A DNA stretch of 64,000 bases, from positions 186,001-250,000 of the forward strand of contig JAMYGW020000010.1 in NCBI GenBank assembly GCA_025617375.2, given 5' to 3'. The notes under the pieces were generated by a model. It worked only from the letters and a program-made list of their open reading frames with translations, was not told the DNA's origin and did no database searches. A program made the translations under genes and the position numbers. Positions 50,643 to 61,380 of the stretch are shown here, piece after piece. Position 1 is the first letter of the stretch, and the number at the start of each line of letters is the position of its first letter. Source of the DNA: Acarospora socialis (lineage: Eukaryota; Ascomycota; Lecanoromycetes; Acarosporales; Acarosporaceae).

Positions 50643-52080
50643 CTACCGACTTAGACGTCGGATCCCAACTTCCGTCATGACTCTTGGGAGCGGCGTTGCC
50701 CGTTTATCAAAACTCAATATGAAGTCCACATTGTCAGGGGTTGTGGACAGGCTAAAATACTGCATATGACTTTGATTCCTAGTAAAATCAGACGACTGCT
50801 CTAGAAGTTGATTTTTCTCTGGTCCAGCAAGGTTCTGTCTTAATGAAGGCAGCTGATCACTTCCTAAGGATATCTCTGAGGCAGTGGGAGGCGATTCCCC
50901 TGTTGTGGCATGAGCTGCGCCATTGGGGCCTCCACGTGTTGCCCTTGCGCTCGAAATAAGCTGTTTGAAGTCATCATCGTGATTTGCTGCCCATCTAGCT
51001 CCATCGAAGTCTTTTCTCATCACGGAAGTTCCTCCACTTGGCGCACCTCCTTGACTCGGTGCGTGCCCTCCTTGACTTCTTTCCCACACATCTAACTCTT
51101 GAAGAAGGTCCCGCTTTGACCGAGGCCTCGAGGAGTCGCAATTGGCATTCCAAAGATCCACCCACTCTGTGTGGCGTCTGATCATCAGTGATTTGGGTCC
51201 CCAGCCCGGTATACCCAGCTCGGCAAATTTCTTTCTTAAGGCACTCTCCTTCAGTAAGGAGTAGTTAAGCTTGGGAAGGCGGTCTAGGGATTGGCGGGCA
51301 GGAACACGGAGCGGATCCCGTAACGGAGAGCTACGCCTTGATCAACATTAGCAGAAAATATCACAACTAGGTTGAAACGCCCTACTTCCGTCGTAAGAAC
51401 TCCAAAGACATAGCATCGCTACTTGCATCTCCCCCTTTGCAGACGTCGAGATGCGAGTATACGTCTTCCTCTTTCATCCGTCGCCCACAGATTGGACAGG
51501 CTGCAAGACCATCTTCTGTACACGATCAGTCAACATTGGCGGTGATGTAGGGTTCCTTATCCAAACCAGGCCTGTAGTCACTGTCGTCGGCCTCAATATC
51601 GATTGGCGTAGTACTTCGACCTTGAGGATGTGGAGACCTCCTATGATGAGAACGGGTGACCTTTCGCGTCGAAGGCCTTCCTGATCCTCCTTGCGCCTCC
51701 ATCTCTGTTTCGGCCAGTTTTCGCTTCGAGCCTCTCTCTCCGATGTCGACGCCTTCCAGCACTGCCTGCTGTGCCAGTTCTAACAAACTCGGTCTTGCAA
51801 CTTTGAAGGAATCCACGAGCTCCTGCACGGTCCAATTCCGGCGTAAGCGGAGCTCCTGTTCCTCTGCCCGGCAAGTAGGGCATTTTCCATCAGAAGTCAG
51901 ACACCGGCGAATGCAGATCGAGCAGAACGTATGACAGCAAGAGGTCATCATTGGTGTATCGAAGAGGTCTTTGCACACCTGGCAACGCATCGCTGCCTCA
52001 ACCGGCGCAAATGTAGGAAGCTGAGTTGGAAGCCAGTCCGTAGAGTCGGGGACATTGTACACGTGATCCATAACGCTCAT
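50643..52080 (-). CDS. RAD18: Postreplication repair E3 ubiquitin ligase Rad18
   Basis: Rad18, with Rad6, mono-ubiquitinates PCNA at stalled forks and opens translesion synthesis and template switching. Three exons, 52080-51567, 51515-51386 and 51336-50643 (introns of 51 and 49 bp), give 445 residues. The N-terminal C3HC4 RING (residues about 32-72) shows CQVCKDLF, CCHTFCSICI and CPTC. A UBZ-type zinc finger, CPICGRRM...HLDVC, spans the second exon. A SAP domain follows (LPKLNYSLLKESALRKK, ELGIPGWGPKSLMIRRH). An in-frame TGA that seems to end exon 1 disappears once the GTTTGG...TACAG intron is removed, joining DSDYRP to EDGLAACPIC. The gene diverges from POLD3, 194 bp away. Confidence 0.95.
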
Positions 52081-52274
52081 CCTTCGAATAGTCGTGAATA
52101 TCCTCTCACCAGCTGGCGTGAACCGTTCTGAATTGCGAAGAAAGGGATGTAGGTGGGTACTGTACCTTATGCAAGTGCTGGGTCTTACGCTACCACGCGT
52201 AAAGTGGCCAGACCAGTCGCGTCCCCACCTCCACTCACAAACTGAAGTTTACGCCTGGAGATCAGGTCAAAACA
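52081..52274. promoter_or_regulatory. Shared RAD18-POLD3 divergent promoter with an MluI cell-cycle box
   Basis: The 194 bp between the two start codons. It contains ACGCGT at 52195-52200, the palindromic core bound by the MBF complex at many G1/S DNA-replication genes in fungi. Both genes act at replication forks, which makes cell-cycle control plausible. Binding itself is inferred. Confidence 0.6.
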
Positions 52275-54178
52275 ATGGCTACAGATGCGAGGACGTATCT
52301 GGCCACCATGGTCCTGAACGAGCAGCGGGTTGTGAGTACTCCATTTCGGTACGTTTCCTGGAATTAACATTACGGTTAGGTTACTTATCGAGCATTGAGT
52401 CGTGCCCTGAAGATACACCACAACCTCGCAAAAAGGTACGCCCTTCGGATCGGGAGAGCGACACATTGAGTTGCTGATAGAGCGGCGCCAGGTTGATCTA
52501 TGAGTTTCACGCTCAACAAGCAACAAGGAAGAAAGGCTCTGTGCACGCTACATACCTTGTCGGAGGCACCACGAAACTATCTACACCCACTGAACACAAC
52601 GGTTTCCACACAGAAGATGTGGAGGACAATGGCATGCGGAGCAGTCCGTTTATGAACAGCGCGGTATCCCACCAAGCTGCTACAGATCAATCTGTTCCAA
52701 TACGGTCGATCATCCTTGTAGGGGAACAGGATCTTGGCAGTATGCTACCCTATGGCTCGAGCTGGGCTGGCAAATTAGTATCAGTAATTGTATCAATCGC
52801 TGATCGTTGTCTCAAACGAACGATTCAGGGACGAAATCGCAACTCGAAGGGATTGAGTTCATACACGTTTACAGTGTCGAGCCAAGTCCGCTGAAGGTAC
52901 TTCCTGGACAGCTCACTCTATCTCTGCCCTCAAACTGACTCGAGCCGTCCAGGATCTTCAAGCTCTGTCAGAAGGAAACCGCGAAATAGCTAACAAATAC
53001 GCAAAGGAAGACCCGCTCATATTCGGTAAGGAGTATGGTATCATCCAAAACAGTAGTGTCAAGGTAAGCTTTGTTGCAACTCTTAGGGAAATTCCCTAAC
53101 GCCTAGACTCCAGCGCCGGACAGGACCGCGGCCAGTGCTACCCACGAACCATACAGTGGCTACGTCCAAGAGCGCCTCGAAGGCGGTTGAAAAAGTACAG
53201 AGCGTGAAGTCACGGACGACAGATCAGCGTCCGGATGCCCGGGTCTCTGGTTCCGTCAATTCCAGCGAAAACTCTGACGCTCGCAAAGCAGCTGAAGTGC
53301 CTCCTGGAAACAGTCAAAAACGCGATAGAATCCCGAACGGGAGAAAAACATCCTTGCAGCGCAATCAATCGGATATCTTCAAATCATTCTCGAAGCCGAG
53401 AACCACACTCAAGAAAGAGAATACGGACAGCTCCTTCGCTGCATCCCCAACAACCTCTGTATTAGACTCAGTAAGGCTATCGTCCCCACCCGTAAGAACA
53501 GATCTACTAACGGCAGGACAGCCTGGCTTAAGTGCCAATGAGGATCGTGCGTTTTTCACCATAAAATTTGAACCTGCACTAACAGTGCGGGCAGAACCCA
53601 TGGAGGACCAGTCAGAAGACGAGCAGGTCGATGACTTCGCCATCAGGACAGAAAAGAAGGCCACCTCCAAGATGAACCTGAAAGCAGAGCGGGAAGAGAA
53701 CCTCCGTAAGATGATGGATGAAGATGGTGAATGACCTTGAATCGGCGGATGCTATGTCGCTCTTCCTGCTGATTATTCATAGATGAGCCGATGGTTGAAG
53801 CTGAAGACACGCCTCTCCGCAACGAAGATAACGAAGACCTACCCGATACTCAGGGAGGCCTGACAGAGGATGCCATAGAGCCTCAAGCCGTATCATCAGG
53901 AGTCCGGAGAAGAGGACGGCGGCGAGTAACAAGAAAGCAAACAGTTAAGGACGAGGAAGGATATTTAGGTTTGCTCAACCTTCCGCCTTTGCCTTGTGAA
54001 GCTCTGACTCCCCTTAGTGACGAGAGAAGAGCAAGTCTGGGAGTCGTTCTCCGAAGACGAGCCAGAGGCGTACAAAGGGAAGACACAACCGCCTTCGTCT
54101 TCTTCAGGGGCCCAAGGAAAGAAAAGCATGAACAAGCCTGGACAAGGAAACATTATGTCCTTCTTTTCGAAGAAGTGA
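52275..54178 (+). CDS. POLD3: DNA polymerase delta subunit 3 (Cdc27/Pol32 type)
   Basis: Non-catalytic subunit that ties polymerase delta to PCNA; also needed for translesion synthesis. I read eight exons: 52275-52331, 52380-52435, 52492-52739, 52829-52896, 52953-53063, 53114-53726, 53783-53968 and 54018-54178. All phases agree and give 499 residues. The N-terminal winged-helix part reads YLATMVLNEQRVVTYRALSR then LKIHHNLAKR-LIYEFHAQQ and KKGSVHATYLVGG. A second conserved block is IHVYSVEPSPLK-DLQALSEGNREIANKYAKEDP with YGIIQN. The middle is charged and disordered. The C terminus ends in the PCNA-interacting box QGNIMSFF just before the stop. An apparent frame break at 52938 is removed by the intron 52897-52952. 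Confidence 0.93.
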
Positions 54179-54858
54179 TATCACGAGTACTAATACAAAT
54201 ATGCACAATATCGTCCTACCAGAATCACACAATCTGGTAGCTCTTTCCGTGTAGCACATAAGGCCAGATCAAGCATGCGTGAATGAGATTCTCCAGCATT
54301 GAGTTTCAGTACCTTGAATCCAGGCAAACGATACGTTGTAGGATTACTAAGAAGGCGAAGACACTTCCAACACTTACCAGATTGAGGAGGAAACACATAC
54401 GAATCAGAGCTGTAATTTCTGTACGCAGTACCCAGGGGTTGGCCATCAGAAGTGATTCGTCGCTCGCACCGAATTGGCTGATCATTGCGTCGGATTTACA
54501 TTGATCCAGATGTTTCGCACCTTTCGCAGACCAATTCAGACCGTTGTGCATACCAAGTCGAGATACTGTCTAGAGTAGGTCCATGATATGTCAATGCTAC
54601 AGCATCACTGCTCAAAAGCACTACCACAGAATCATACCAGCTTCGGAGCACGCGCCGAACTTACGACCAAACTGCCACAACCAGGGCAAAACTCCAGACG
54701 GCGTTGCTCAGTCACCCATCCACGGAACAGATGTAACCGTTACCTGGTTCTAGTAGCAAGGAGGATCTCATCAGATAATCAAGGCAAGGTACGCCATCCA
54801 TCGCTCTGCGAGTAGTACGACCCAATTCCGAAAGGCTTCGCCAGGGTGTCTGCGAGAT
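54179..54858. other. Intergenic stretch with a possible, unidentified minus-strand gene
   Basis: 680 bp of normal composition between POLD3 and the mannosidase. On the minus strand, pieces in different frames carry paired cysteines: FCPGCGSLV (about 54670), LVCERC (about 54515) and KCWKCLRLL (about 54360), which could be exons of a small zinc-ribbon protein. I could not join them by plausible introns or name a family, so no gene is called. Confidence 0.3.
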
Positions 54859-56739
54859 ATGGTGCGGCTGGCAGCTATTGGTTCATACCTGAACGTTGCC
54901 TTCCTTTTCGCCACAAGTAACGGAGCGTCAGCGATCACCGACGGTGGGACGTACAGTGTGCCTGGCGAGTCCTTAGGCCATCAAAATGTTTTGATATCTG
55001 AAGCAGACCATGAAAAGTACAATGCTGCCTGTCCGGACTATAGGCACTACTCCGCCTTCCCACAGTATGTATGTCTGTGCAATATCCTGCAGTATGTCTG
55101 GCCTGGGAGTTTCTAATCCGTGACATAGTCGCCCGTACAGCGACGGTCCCATGGGCCTTCCCTTCCAAAGGCCATCTCAACCATGCCGTACGTTTTCGTC
55201 ACCTCTAGTGGAGAGAGTCATAACCGATATCACTTCTCGTATGCAGGATCAAGATTTGGCCCGCATATTTGAAAACGCCTTTCCGAACACTCTTGATACT
55301 ACTGTGAAATGGCACGTTGATGGATCAGACCAAACTACTGGGAAGGGTAAATACCGTCACAGTCACAAGAACGCTCGCGCTTGGGAGGGTGCACAATCGT
55401 TCATAGTAACTGGAGACATCAACGCGGAGTGGCTACGTGATTCGACTAATCAACTCGCCCAATATCAAGGGTTGGCGAACAAGGACAAGCAATTAGAAGT
55501 TCTTATCTTGGGAGCCATCAACACTCAGGCGGAGTTCATAATCGAGTCGCCCTACTGTAATGCCTTTCAACCTCCCCCTCCCAGTCGTCTGCCGCATACT
55601 GCCAACGGCCAAGAAGACTCGGTTCACCCTGTTTACGAGCCTTCATACGTTTTCGAATGCAAGTATGAATTAGATTCACTCGCTTCCTTTCTTGCGTTGG
55701 CGAATCAATTTCATCACAGTACGGGTTCGACCGCTTTCCTCCGTCCTCGCTGGTATCGTGCCTTAGACATCTTGATGGATGTCTTGAGGCAACAGACCGA
55801 ACCAACCTTCGACTCTAAAACTGGCAGGTATCAGAGGAACCAGTACACCTTCAGGCGAAGAACTGATGCAGGTACGGAGACTCTGAATTTGGCTGGTATT
55901 GGCAACCCCTTACGCGGCGGGACGGGACTCGTTCGGAGTGCTTTCCGGCCAAGCGACGATGCCACTATCTTAGGGTTCTTTATACCAGCAAACGCGATGA
56001 TCGCTGTAGAGCTAAAGCGGATGGCAGGAATACTGAAGGGAGCTGGAAAGGAGGATATCGCAAAGGCTCTGCTGGACAAGGCTGAAAACGTAGGGCAAGG
56101 GATCTGGAAGCACGGAGTGGTCAATCACAAGACTTACGGAGAAGTGTTTGCCTACGAAATTGATGGTTACGGATCTGCGATCATGATGGATGATGCCAAC
56201 TTGCCATCTCTGTTGTCTCTGCCGCTGACAGGCTTTCTTGACGCCTCGAACGCTGTTTATAGGAATACTCGGAGGATGATACTAGAAAAGGAGGGAAATC
56301 CATACTATCTTCAAGGAAGATCAATCCATGGGATTGGCGGACCACACAGCAAGTACCCTCTGACTTGCCCTTGTGCCATATGCTGATATAGTCCGCAGTT
56401 GGGGTACAGAATGTTTGGCCTATGAGCCTGTTGGTGCGGGCAATGACTTCCGACGATGATGTAGAGATCATGGAATCCCTTCACTTCGTCCGAAACTCCA
56501 GTCGTATGGGCTTAGTGCACGAAAGCATCAATGTCAACCGACTTACGGAGTATACGCGTAAGTCACATGGCGTGTGAGACTGTGACTGTTCACAGAGCTG
56601 ATTTGAACGTGCAGGAAGCTGGTTTGCTTGGGCCAATTCCGTCTTTGCACAGACAATCCTAGATCTTGCGGCTCGCAAGCCTCATCTACTCTTCAAAGAC
56701 ACAAGACCTTATGTTGTGAAGGATGTATCCACAACATGA
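54859..56739 (+). CDS. Secreted GH125 exo-alpha-1,6-mannosidase
   Basis: Glycoside hydrolase family 125 enzymes release alpha-1,6-linked mannose from the non-reducing end of mannans and N-glycans without a metal ion. Four exons, 54859-55064, 55129-56348, 56399-56557 and 56615-56739, give 569 residues. The first 25 residues (MVRLAAIGSYLNVAFLFATS then NGASA) look like a signal peptide. Family blocks follow: GLPFQRPSQPCRTFSSPLVE, FVTGDI-like FIVTGDINAEWLRDSTNQ, YVFECKYELDSLASFL, FRPSDDATILGFFIPANAM, YEIDGYGSAIMMDDANLPSL with LSLP, YYLQG, GIGGPHIGVQNVWPMSL and NSVFAQTILDL. Acids in RDST and MMDDAN lie where the family has its catalytic residues. The second intron (56349-56398) has a GC donor. Confidence 0.92.
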
Positions 56740-57087
56740 TGTATTTCACAGAAACTCAGCAAACAACATTTATACTTGCAATCCTTTAGCCATCATAATA
56801 GTGTTAACATCGGCAAGTTAAGAGCGTAGTGTAAGCCCACTTCGGGTTGCGGAGGGCTAGGACCCTGTCGCGCGACCTTGTGTAACTAGTATGCTTAGTA
56901 AGTCAGTCTTTGCAAGAAATAAAAGCATGCACTTTCTGCTTTTGCAAAGATCAACAACAGTTCTATTTATAATTTCAAATCATTAAAATTCATTATCACA
57001 TAAACTGTCAAGACTAATCTTACAATATTGTTACTTCAATTATTATAAGAGAAAATTTAATAATGATTTCAAAATCAAGACAACTGC
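56740..57087. other. Boundary of gene island B
   Basis: Normal-composition DNA up to about 56920, including a GC-rich stretch (56836-56880), then AT-rich sequence. No gene or RNA recognised. Confidence 0.5.
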
Positions 57088-58472
57088 TGTAACATCCTAA
57101 CCTGAGATTTCTTGGGTATGTAGGGCTAAGGGTTTGTGCTTATTGATATAACAGCTGGTCTGGAATGATTCTGGTCTTTAACTCTTAGATAGTTACTTAA
57201 GTTGAACATGATTGTTTTCATAAGGGAAATGATTCTACTATATAGTGAGTCCACTCACTAATCTTGTTGTTGAGCCCATCAAGATGACTTGTTCATGCAA
57301 TCTGTCAAGCTTGCTCATCAAGCTCATCATCAAGCATGTTAAGATGTCACATGACTGCTGTCTAGATATTCTCTGAATATACATCTTTCACATATATGCA
57401 TCAGTCTGCTCTAAGTTCATTCTGACTTGATCATAACACTATTCTTTTCTTCTCAGATGCTAGTTTTCTAGAACTTATATAAGCAAGAATATTCACATTG
57501 TTTGCTGTCAGTGATGATGCTTTCTAAAAATTCAAATTGTCTAAGAATTGCAAAGAAAATTCAGATTGATGATGTGTCTGCTTTGTTCTCTTGTGACTAT
57601 TGTGTCTGTTGTGACATCAATTGTTTTGTAATGAAATTTTGATCAAAGTGTGATAAATGTACTCACTGTGATCACTCATGTGTCAATGTATTGTAAGAGT
57701 CTCTCAATAGAACTCATCTTTCACTTCAAAAGAAAATAAGTAAAGCAAACAGCAAATTGACAGTCAAGCACATCAAACTTGCTGCACTTTCTTCAAAAGT
57801 CATACATCTTCAGAAAATACTGAATCAGACAAACTGTTGTGCTTCACAGAAGACTGACTGTCTTGCTGCTGAACTTAATAGTGATAATGATGAAACTGAG
57901 AATGAAGATTTTCAAACAATGTCATAACTTGTTAACTTGATGTCATCATTCTTCTGAGCTAATATTGATTTCTTTTCTCAAAATGTTGAAGTATTTTCAC
58001 ACAGTTCTTGAGATTTTCTTTGAATTTTCAGATATTCTCTGAGATATCATAATCTTTTCATTTTACAAGATAGTGAACTTTCTCACTAATCATTCTCTTC
58101 TCTAAAATGTTCTTAACTTCATATTTTTTGTTGAGTTCAACAGATGTTTCATTGATTTGAAGTGATATGAACTGATTGCAGTGCTGTAGCATGAATGCAT
58201 GAAATACTGAGTGTATTCTCATTTTCTTGAGTAAATCTAATTTGTAACTTAATTTCTTGATGTTTCATATGATCTTGAATGATTCAATGCTCTTGTTCTT
58301 TAACTTCTTGCTTTTTTTCTTTGTTCATATGTTATTCATTCTTAAATATATTTTCTCTTCTCTTTCAAATGATTTTACTTTTATCATTTATCTCATCTGC
58401 TGTTTAATTCATTTCATTAAATCTTGATGCAGTTTCTTCATCTGAGCAATATTTAAAATTGTAAACCAAGCT
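57088..58472 (-). mobile_element. 3' part of a second Ty3 chromovirus fossil, with LTR and antisense ORF
   Basis: Minus-strand fragment related to the element at 35630-41667. 57088-57438 is a 351-bp LTR (TGTAACATCC...CATAACA), less mutated than the rest. 57930-58472 corresponds, in reverse, to the integrase end and chromodomain (about 40313-40800 of the other element). Between them lies the antisense accessory ORF, on the plus strand. The left part of the element is absent beyond 58472, where LINE copy 3 begins, so the LINE probably inserted into it. Old and broken. Confidence 0.8.
57520..57927 (+). pseudogene. Antisense accessory ORF relic of the Ty3 fossil (two Cys clusters plus coiled coil)
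   Basis: Runs opposite to the host element's pol. The N-terminal half has two cysteine clusters of the form C-x2-C-x6-C (CDYCVCC... and KCDKCTHC...), reminiscent of a C6-type zinc finger. It is followed by a basic helical segment (LAALSSKVIHLQKIL) and an acidic end (DNDETENED). The coiled-coil and acidic end match the relic at 40850-41250 closely. Function unknown. Decayed copy. Confidence 0.6.
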
Positions 58473-59790
58473 AGAACCAAAAAACCACAGAACCACAACT
58501 AAAGCAGCTATCAAAATTCTGAATAGTGCAAATTCTTTGTCTCATTCACTTCTATAAACCCTCAAAACAGCTTATCTTCATCATCAATACTGGTGGTGGG
58601 GTACCTCAATTATCATTCAGTGAAAATTTTTCGCGTACCTCCAGCCAAAACTCAAAACAACATCTCAGACATCAACATCGCCACAATCAACGCATCTTTG
58701 AAAATTCTGAATCAACAGTTTTCTTCACCTTGATCTCTTCTAAAATTCATACTATTACTGCTTTTTGATATCTTTACTGCTCACAAAGTTGTTGGACTGT
58801 TTAGTTGTACCCCTTAGTATCTAGTTTTTGAAGTTCGCAAATTTTCACTTAATTTTTCTAGCTTGCTTGACAGAGTTTCTGCGCACCAAGCATCACCAGA
58901 TACCTCAACTAAGCCTCACTCACACCAAAACACCAAAAACACCAAAACAACCAAGAAAACACCAAAAACACCACTTTTACGCCAACTACACAGCAATTCC
59001 AGCCTATACACACCAAGCCACATCAATTCACGCATTATACAACATACCTACATAGCTCCACCATCAAAACAAGCTATTTTATCAACAAAATCGACTACTT
59101 TTCAGCTATTTTCGCCCAAAAACCAGCGTTTCAGGTCAAATTTTTAAGCGTTACAGGCTGAATTACACCAAATTGCTCAATTCCAGCAACTGCACGCAGT
59201 TTCCGCAAAAACTAGCCGCAAAATAGCCATTTCTTGACGGATTTAGCTGGAATTTGAGCATTTCTTCTGTCAATTGATTAGCGTTTTGCATGCAGAAAGA
59301 ACCTACCAGTGAAGACATACCCTACACTAGAAGCATCTCACAAAGACCTAGTGAAGGGTATAAGCAGGTAGCTATTTTCTAGCCCTACCTGCTGGTAAAA
59401 GCTCAGACTGGCAAACAACGTCGTCTGAGTAGTTGGGATATAAATACGAGGCTCCACGTGGAAATCTTGCCCTAGACGCATCTGCCCCAAGACCTAGTGG
59501 TTGAGTGACTTATAGTATAGTCTTGCTTATAGTAGAGCTGGTAAAAGTCTATTGTAGAGTTTATCTACTCTAGGTGAATTGGGATATTAAGCAACATCTG
59601 GATTAGGCAATTGGGTACAGTCTATTCTAGATGAAATAAGGATCCAAAGCTTCTATAATCTAGAACCTCAGGAAAATCTAGTTTTTACCTTTAAAAACTA
59701 GATAATTACTGCTAGACATAGACCTTCTGGACCTGGATTTGGATAGGATTTTGGATTTGGACAGGACGAACCCCAAAAACACCTCATATC

Positions 59791-61380
59791 ATGACTTTTG
59801 CACTGGATTCCAGCAACTTCATGCAAGATTTCAACCTAGAAAACCCAAAAACACCTACAAAACAACAAAAATCACCAAAAACAGCACTTCCACAACTCTT
59901 TATGAGTTCACCAGACCTGTTGGGATCACAAATCACCATGAAACCTTCTCAAAAGACTATTCTAAAGTCTAAAAAGAGAAGAGCCATTGCCAGTCCAGTG
60001 CTAGAAGCTATTTCTTCTGATGAAGAATCAAATCAGCATGAAACTCATCATGCAAACTGCACAAACCTACACCCAAAAAGTCAAAATGGTGACAAACTAC
60101 TTCAACAAGCCAGAAACTACCTCAAGCAAGCTATTCAGCAATTCACAAACCCCATAGTTCAACAAGAACTAGAAACTAGCATCAAGACACTGGATCAAGC
60201 AAGACAAAATGCAAATCTAGACTCACTCAAACAGTCAGATGAAGCATTTCATCAGAAACTAGATGTTCAACAACAACTAGACAGCTTCAAAGATGAAGTC
60301 AACATCAAACTAGACAAAATTCTTCACACAATGTCTAAAACAAAGTCAGAAACCACAGAGAAACCAGCATTTGTCTTTCAGACAAACAAAACAAACCCTA
60401 TCAACTTTGTACAGACAAACAAAACCAGCTTTGGACAGCCAACATCAACAAAAACAGTGAAATCAGCAACATATGCATCAATTGCAAGCAGCAAAGATCA
60501 AAATGCTCAAAACTCATGGACAACTGTTCAAAAAAAAGCACCAAAGTCAAAAGTAGTGGATAAACCCATTACTTTCAGAGAAAGACGTCTAGTTATAAAG
60601 TCAAAAACACCCACAACTACTATCAATGCCATAGACATGCGCAACAAAATCAACAACACACTTAAAACAGCAAAAATAGACAATTTGCTGGTTTCCACAG
60701 TTGCTATTTCACAATCCAAAGCTAGTATAGTGCTCACAACCAGTGAAGGCACAGCAGAAGACTTGCTAAAACATCAACAAATCTGGAATTCATCATCTGA
60801 ATTCATAGAAATCAAAAAGGATGAAAAGTGGTACAAAATAGTAGCACATGGAATTCCCACAGCTATTTTCAACGGCAAAGAAGACATGCAACTAGTCAAA
60901 GATGAAGTAGAAATCTTCAACAAAGATATCAAACTAGCTATTTTACCACGCTGGCTTACTTCAGAAGAAGCCAGACAGGAAAAACAGCATGCATCTATTG
61001 TTTTGACAGTCAAATCAGAACAAGAAGCTCAAAAAGCACTCAGAAACAGACTGATAATTGCTGGAACATCAGTTAGAACTGCAGTCTACAACACTTGCAA
61101 ACCAACAGATCAATGCAGAAAGTGTCAAAAGTTTGGACATACTCAAAAAGTATGCAAAAATCAAGACACATGTCAATTCTGTGCGGGAAACCACAATACT
61201 AGAGAACATGGCTGTTTCCTTTGTCCCACACAGTCAAAAGGAACCACTTGTGCACATATAGTCTATAAATGCAGCAATTGTGGTGAGAAACATCAAGCAA
61301 ATAGTGCAGAATGCAGTGTTTTCAAAGCACTACAGCCTATTTCTTCAACAGCAGATCCACTATCTATGAAAATGTCATGA
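59791..61380 (+). CDS. LINE ORF1 protein (zinc-knuckle, RNA-binding), copy 3, intact
   Basis: Uninterrupted 529-codon frame, same protein as in copy 1, including the three C-terminal Cys/His clusters (CRKCQKFGHTQKVC, CQFCAGNHN and CSNCGEKH). Differences from copy 1 are a handful of residues. It starts at ATG 59791 and its TGA stop overlaps the ORF2 ATG at 61377-61379. It is the best preserved ORF1 with the consensus first knuckle. Confidence 0.92.
   Translation: MTFALDSSNFMQDFNLENPKTPTKQQKSPKTALPQLFMSSPDLLGSQITMKPSQKTILKSKKRRAIASPVLEAISSDEESNQHETHHANCTNLHPKSQNGDKLLQQARNYLKQAIQQFTNPIVQQELETSIKTLDQARQNANLDSLKQSDEAFHQKLDVQQQLDSFKDEVNIKLDKILHTMSKTKSETTEKPAFVFQTNKTNPINFVQTNKTSFGQPTSTKTVKSATYASIASSKDQNAQNSWTTVQKKAPKSKVVDKPITFRERRLVIKSKTPTTTINAIDMRNKINNTLKTAKIDNLLVSTVAISQSKASIVLTTSEGTAEDLLKHQQIWNSSSEFIEIKKDEKWYKIVAHGIPTAIFNGKEDMQLVKDEVEIFNKDIKLAILPRWLTSEEARQEKQHASIVLTVKSEQEAQKALRNRLIIAGTSVRTAVYNTCKPTDQCRKCQKFGHTQKVCKNQDTCQFCAGNHNTREHGCFLCPTQSKGTTCAHIVYKCSNCGEKHQANSAECSVFKALQPISSTADPLSMKMS

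Noticed and set aside
51516-51566. In-frame TGA that would truncate RAD18 before the zinc finger
   Set aside because: A 51-bp GT-AG intron with a branch site removes it and joins the RING half to the UBZ half in frame.
52897-52952. Apparent one-base frame break in POLD3
   Set aside because: A 56-bp intron (GTACTT...CCAG, branch CTGAC) covers the spot. With it all exon phases agree over eight exons.
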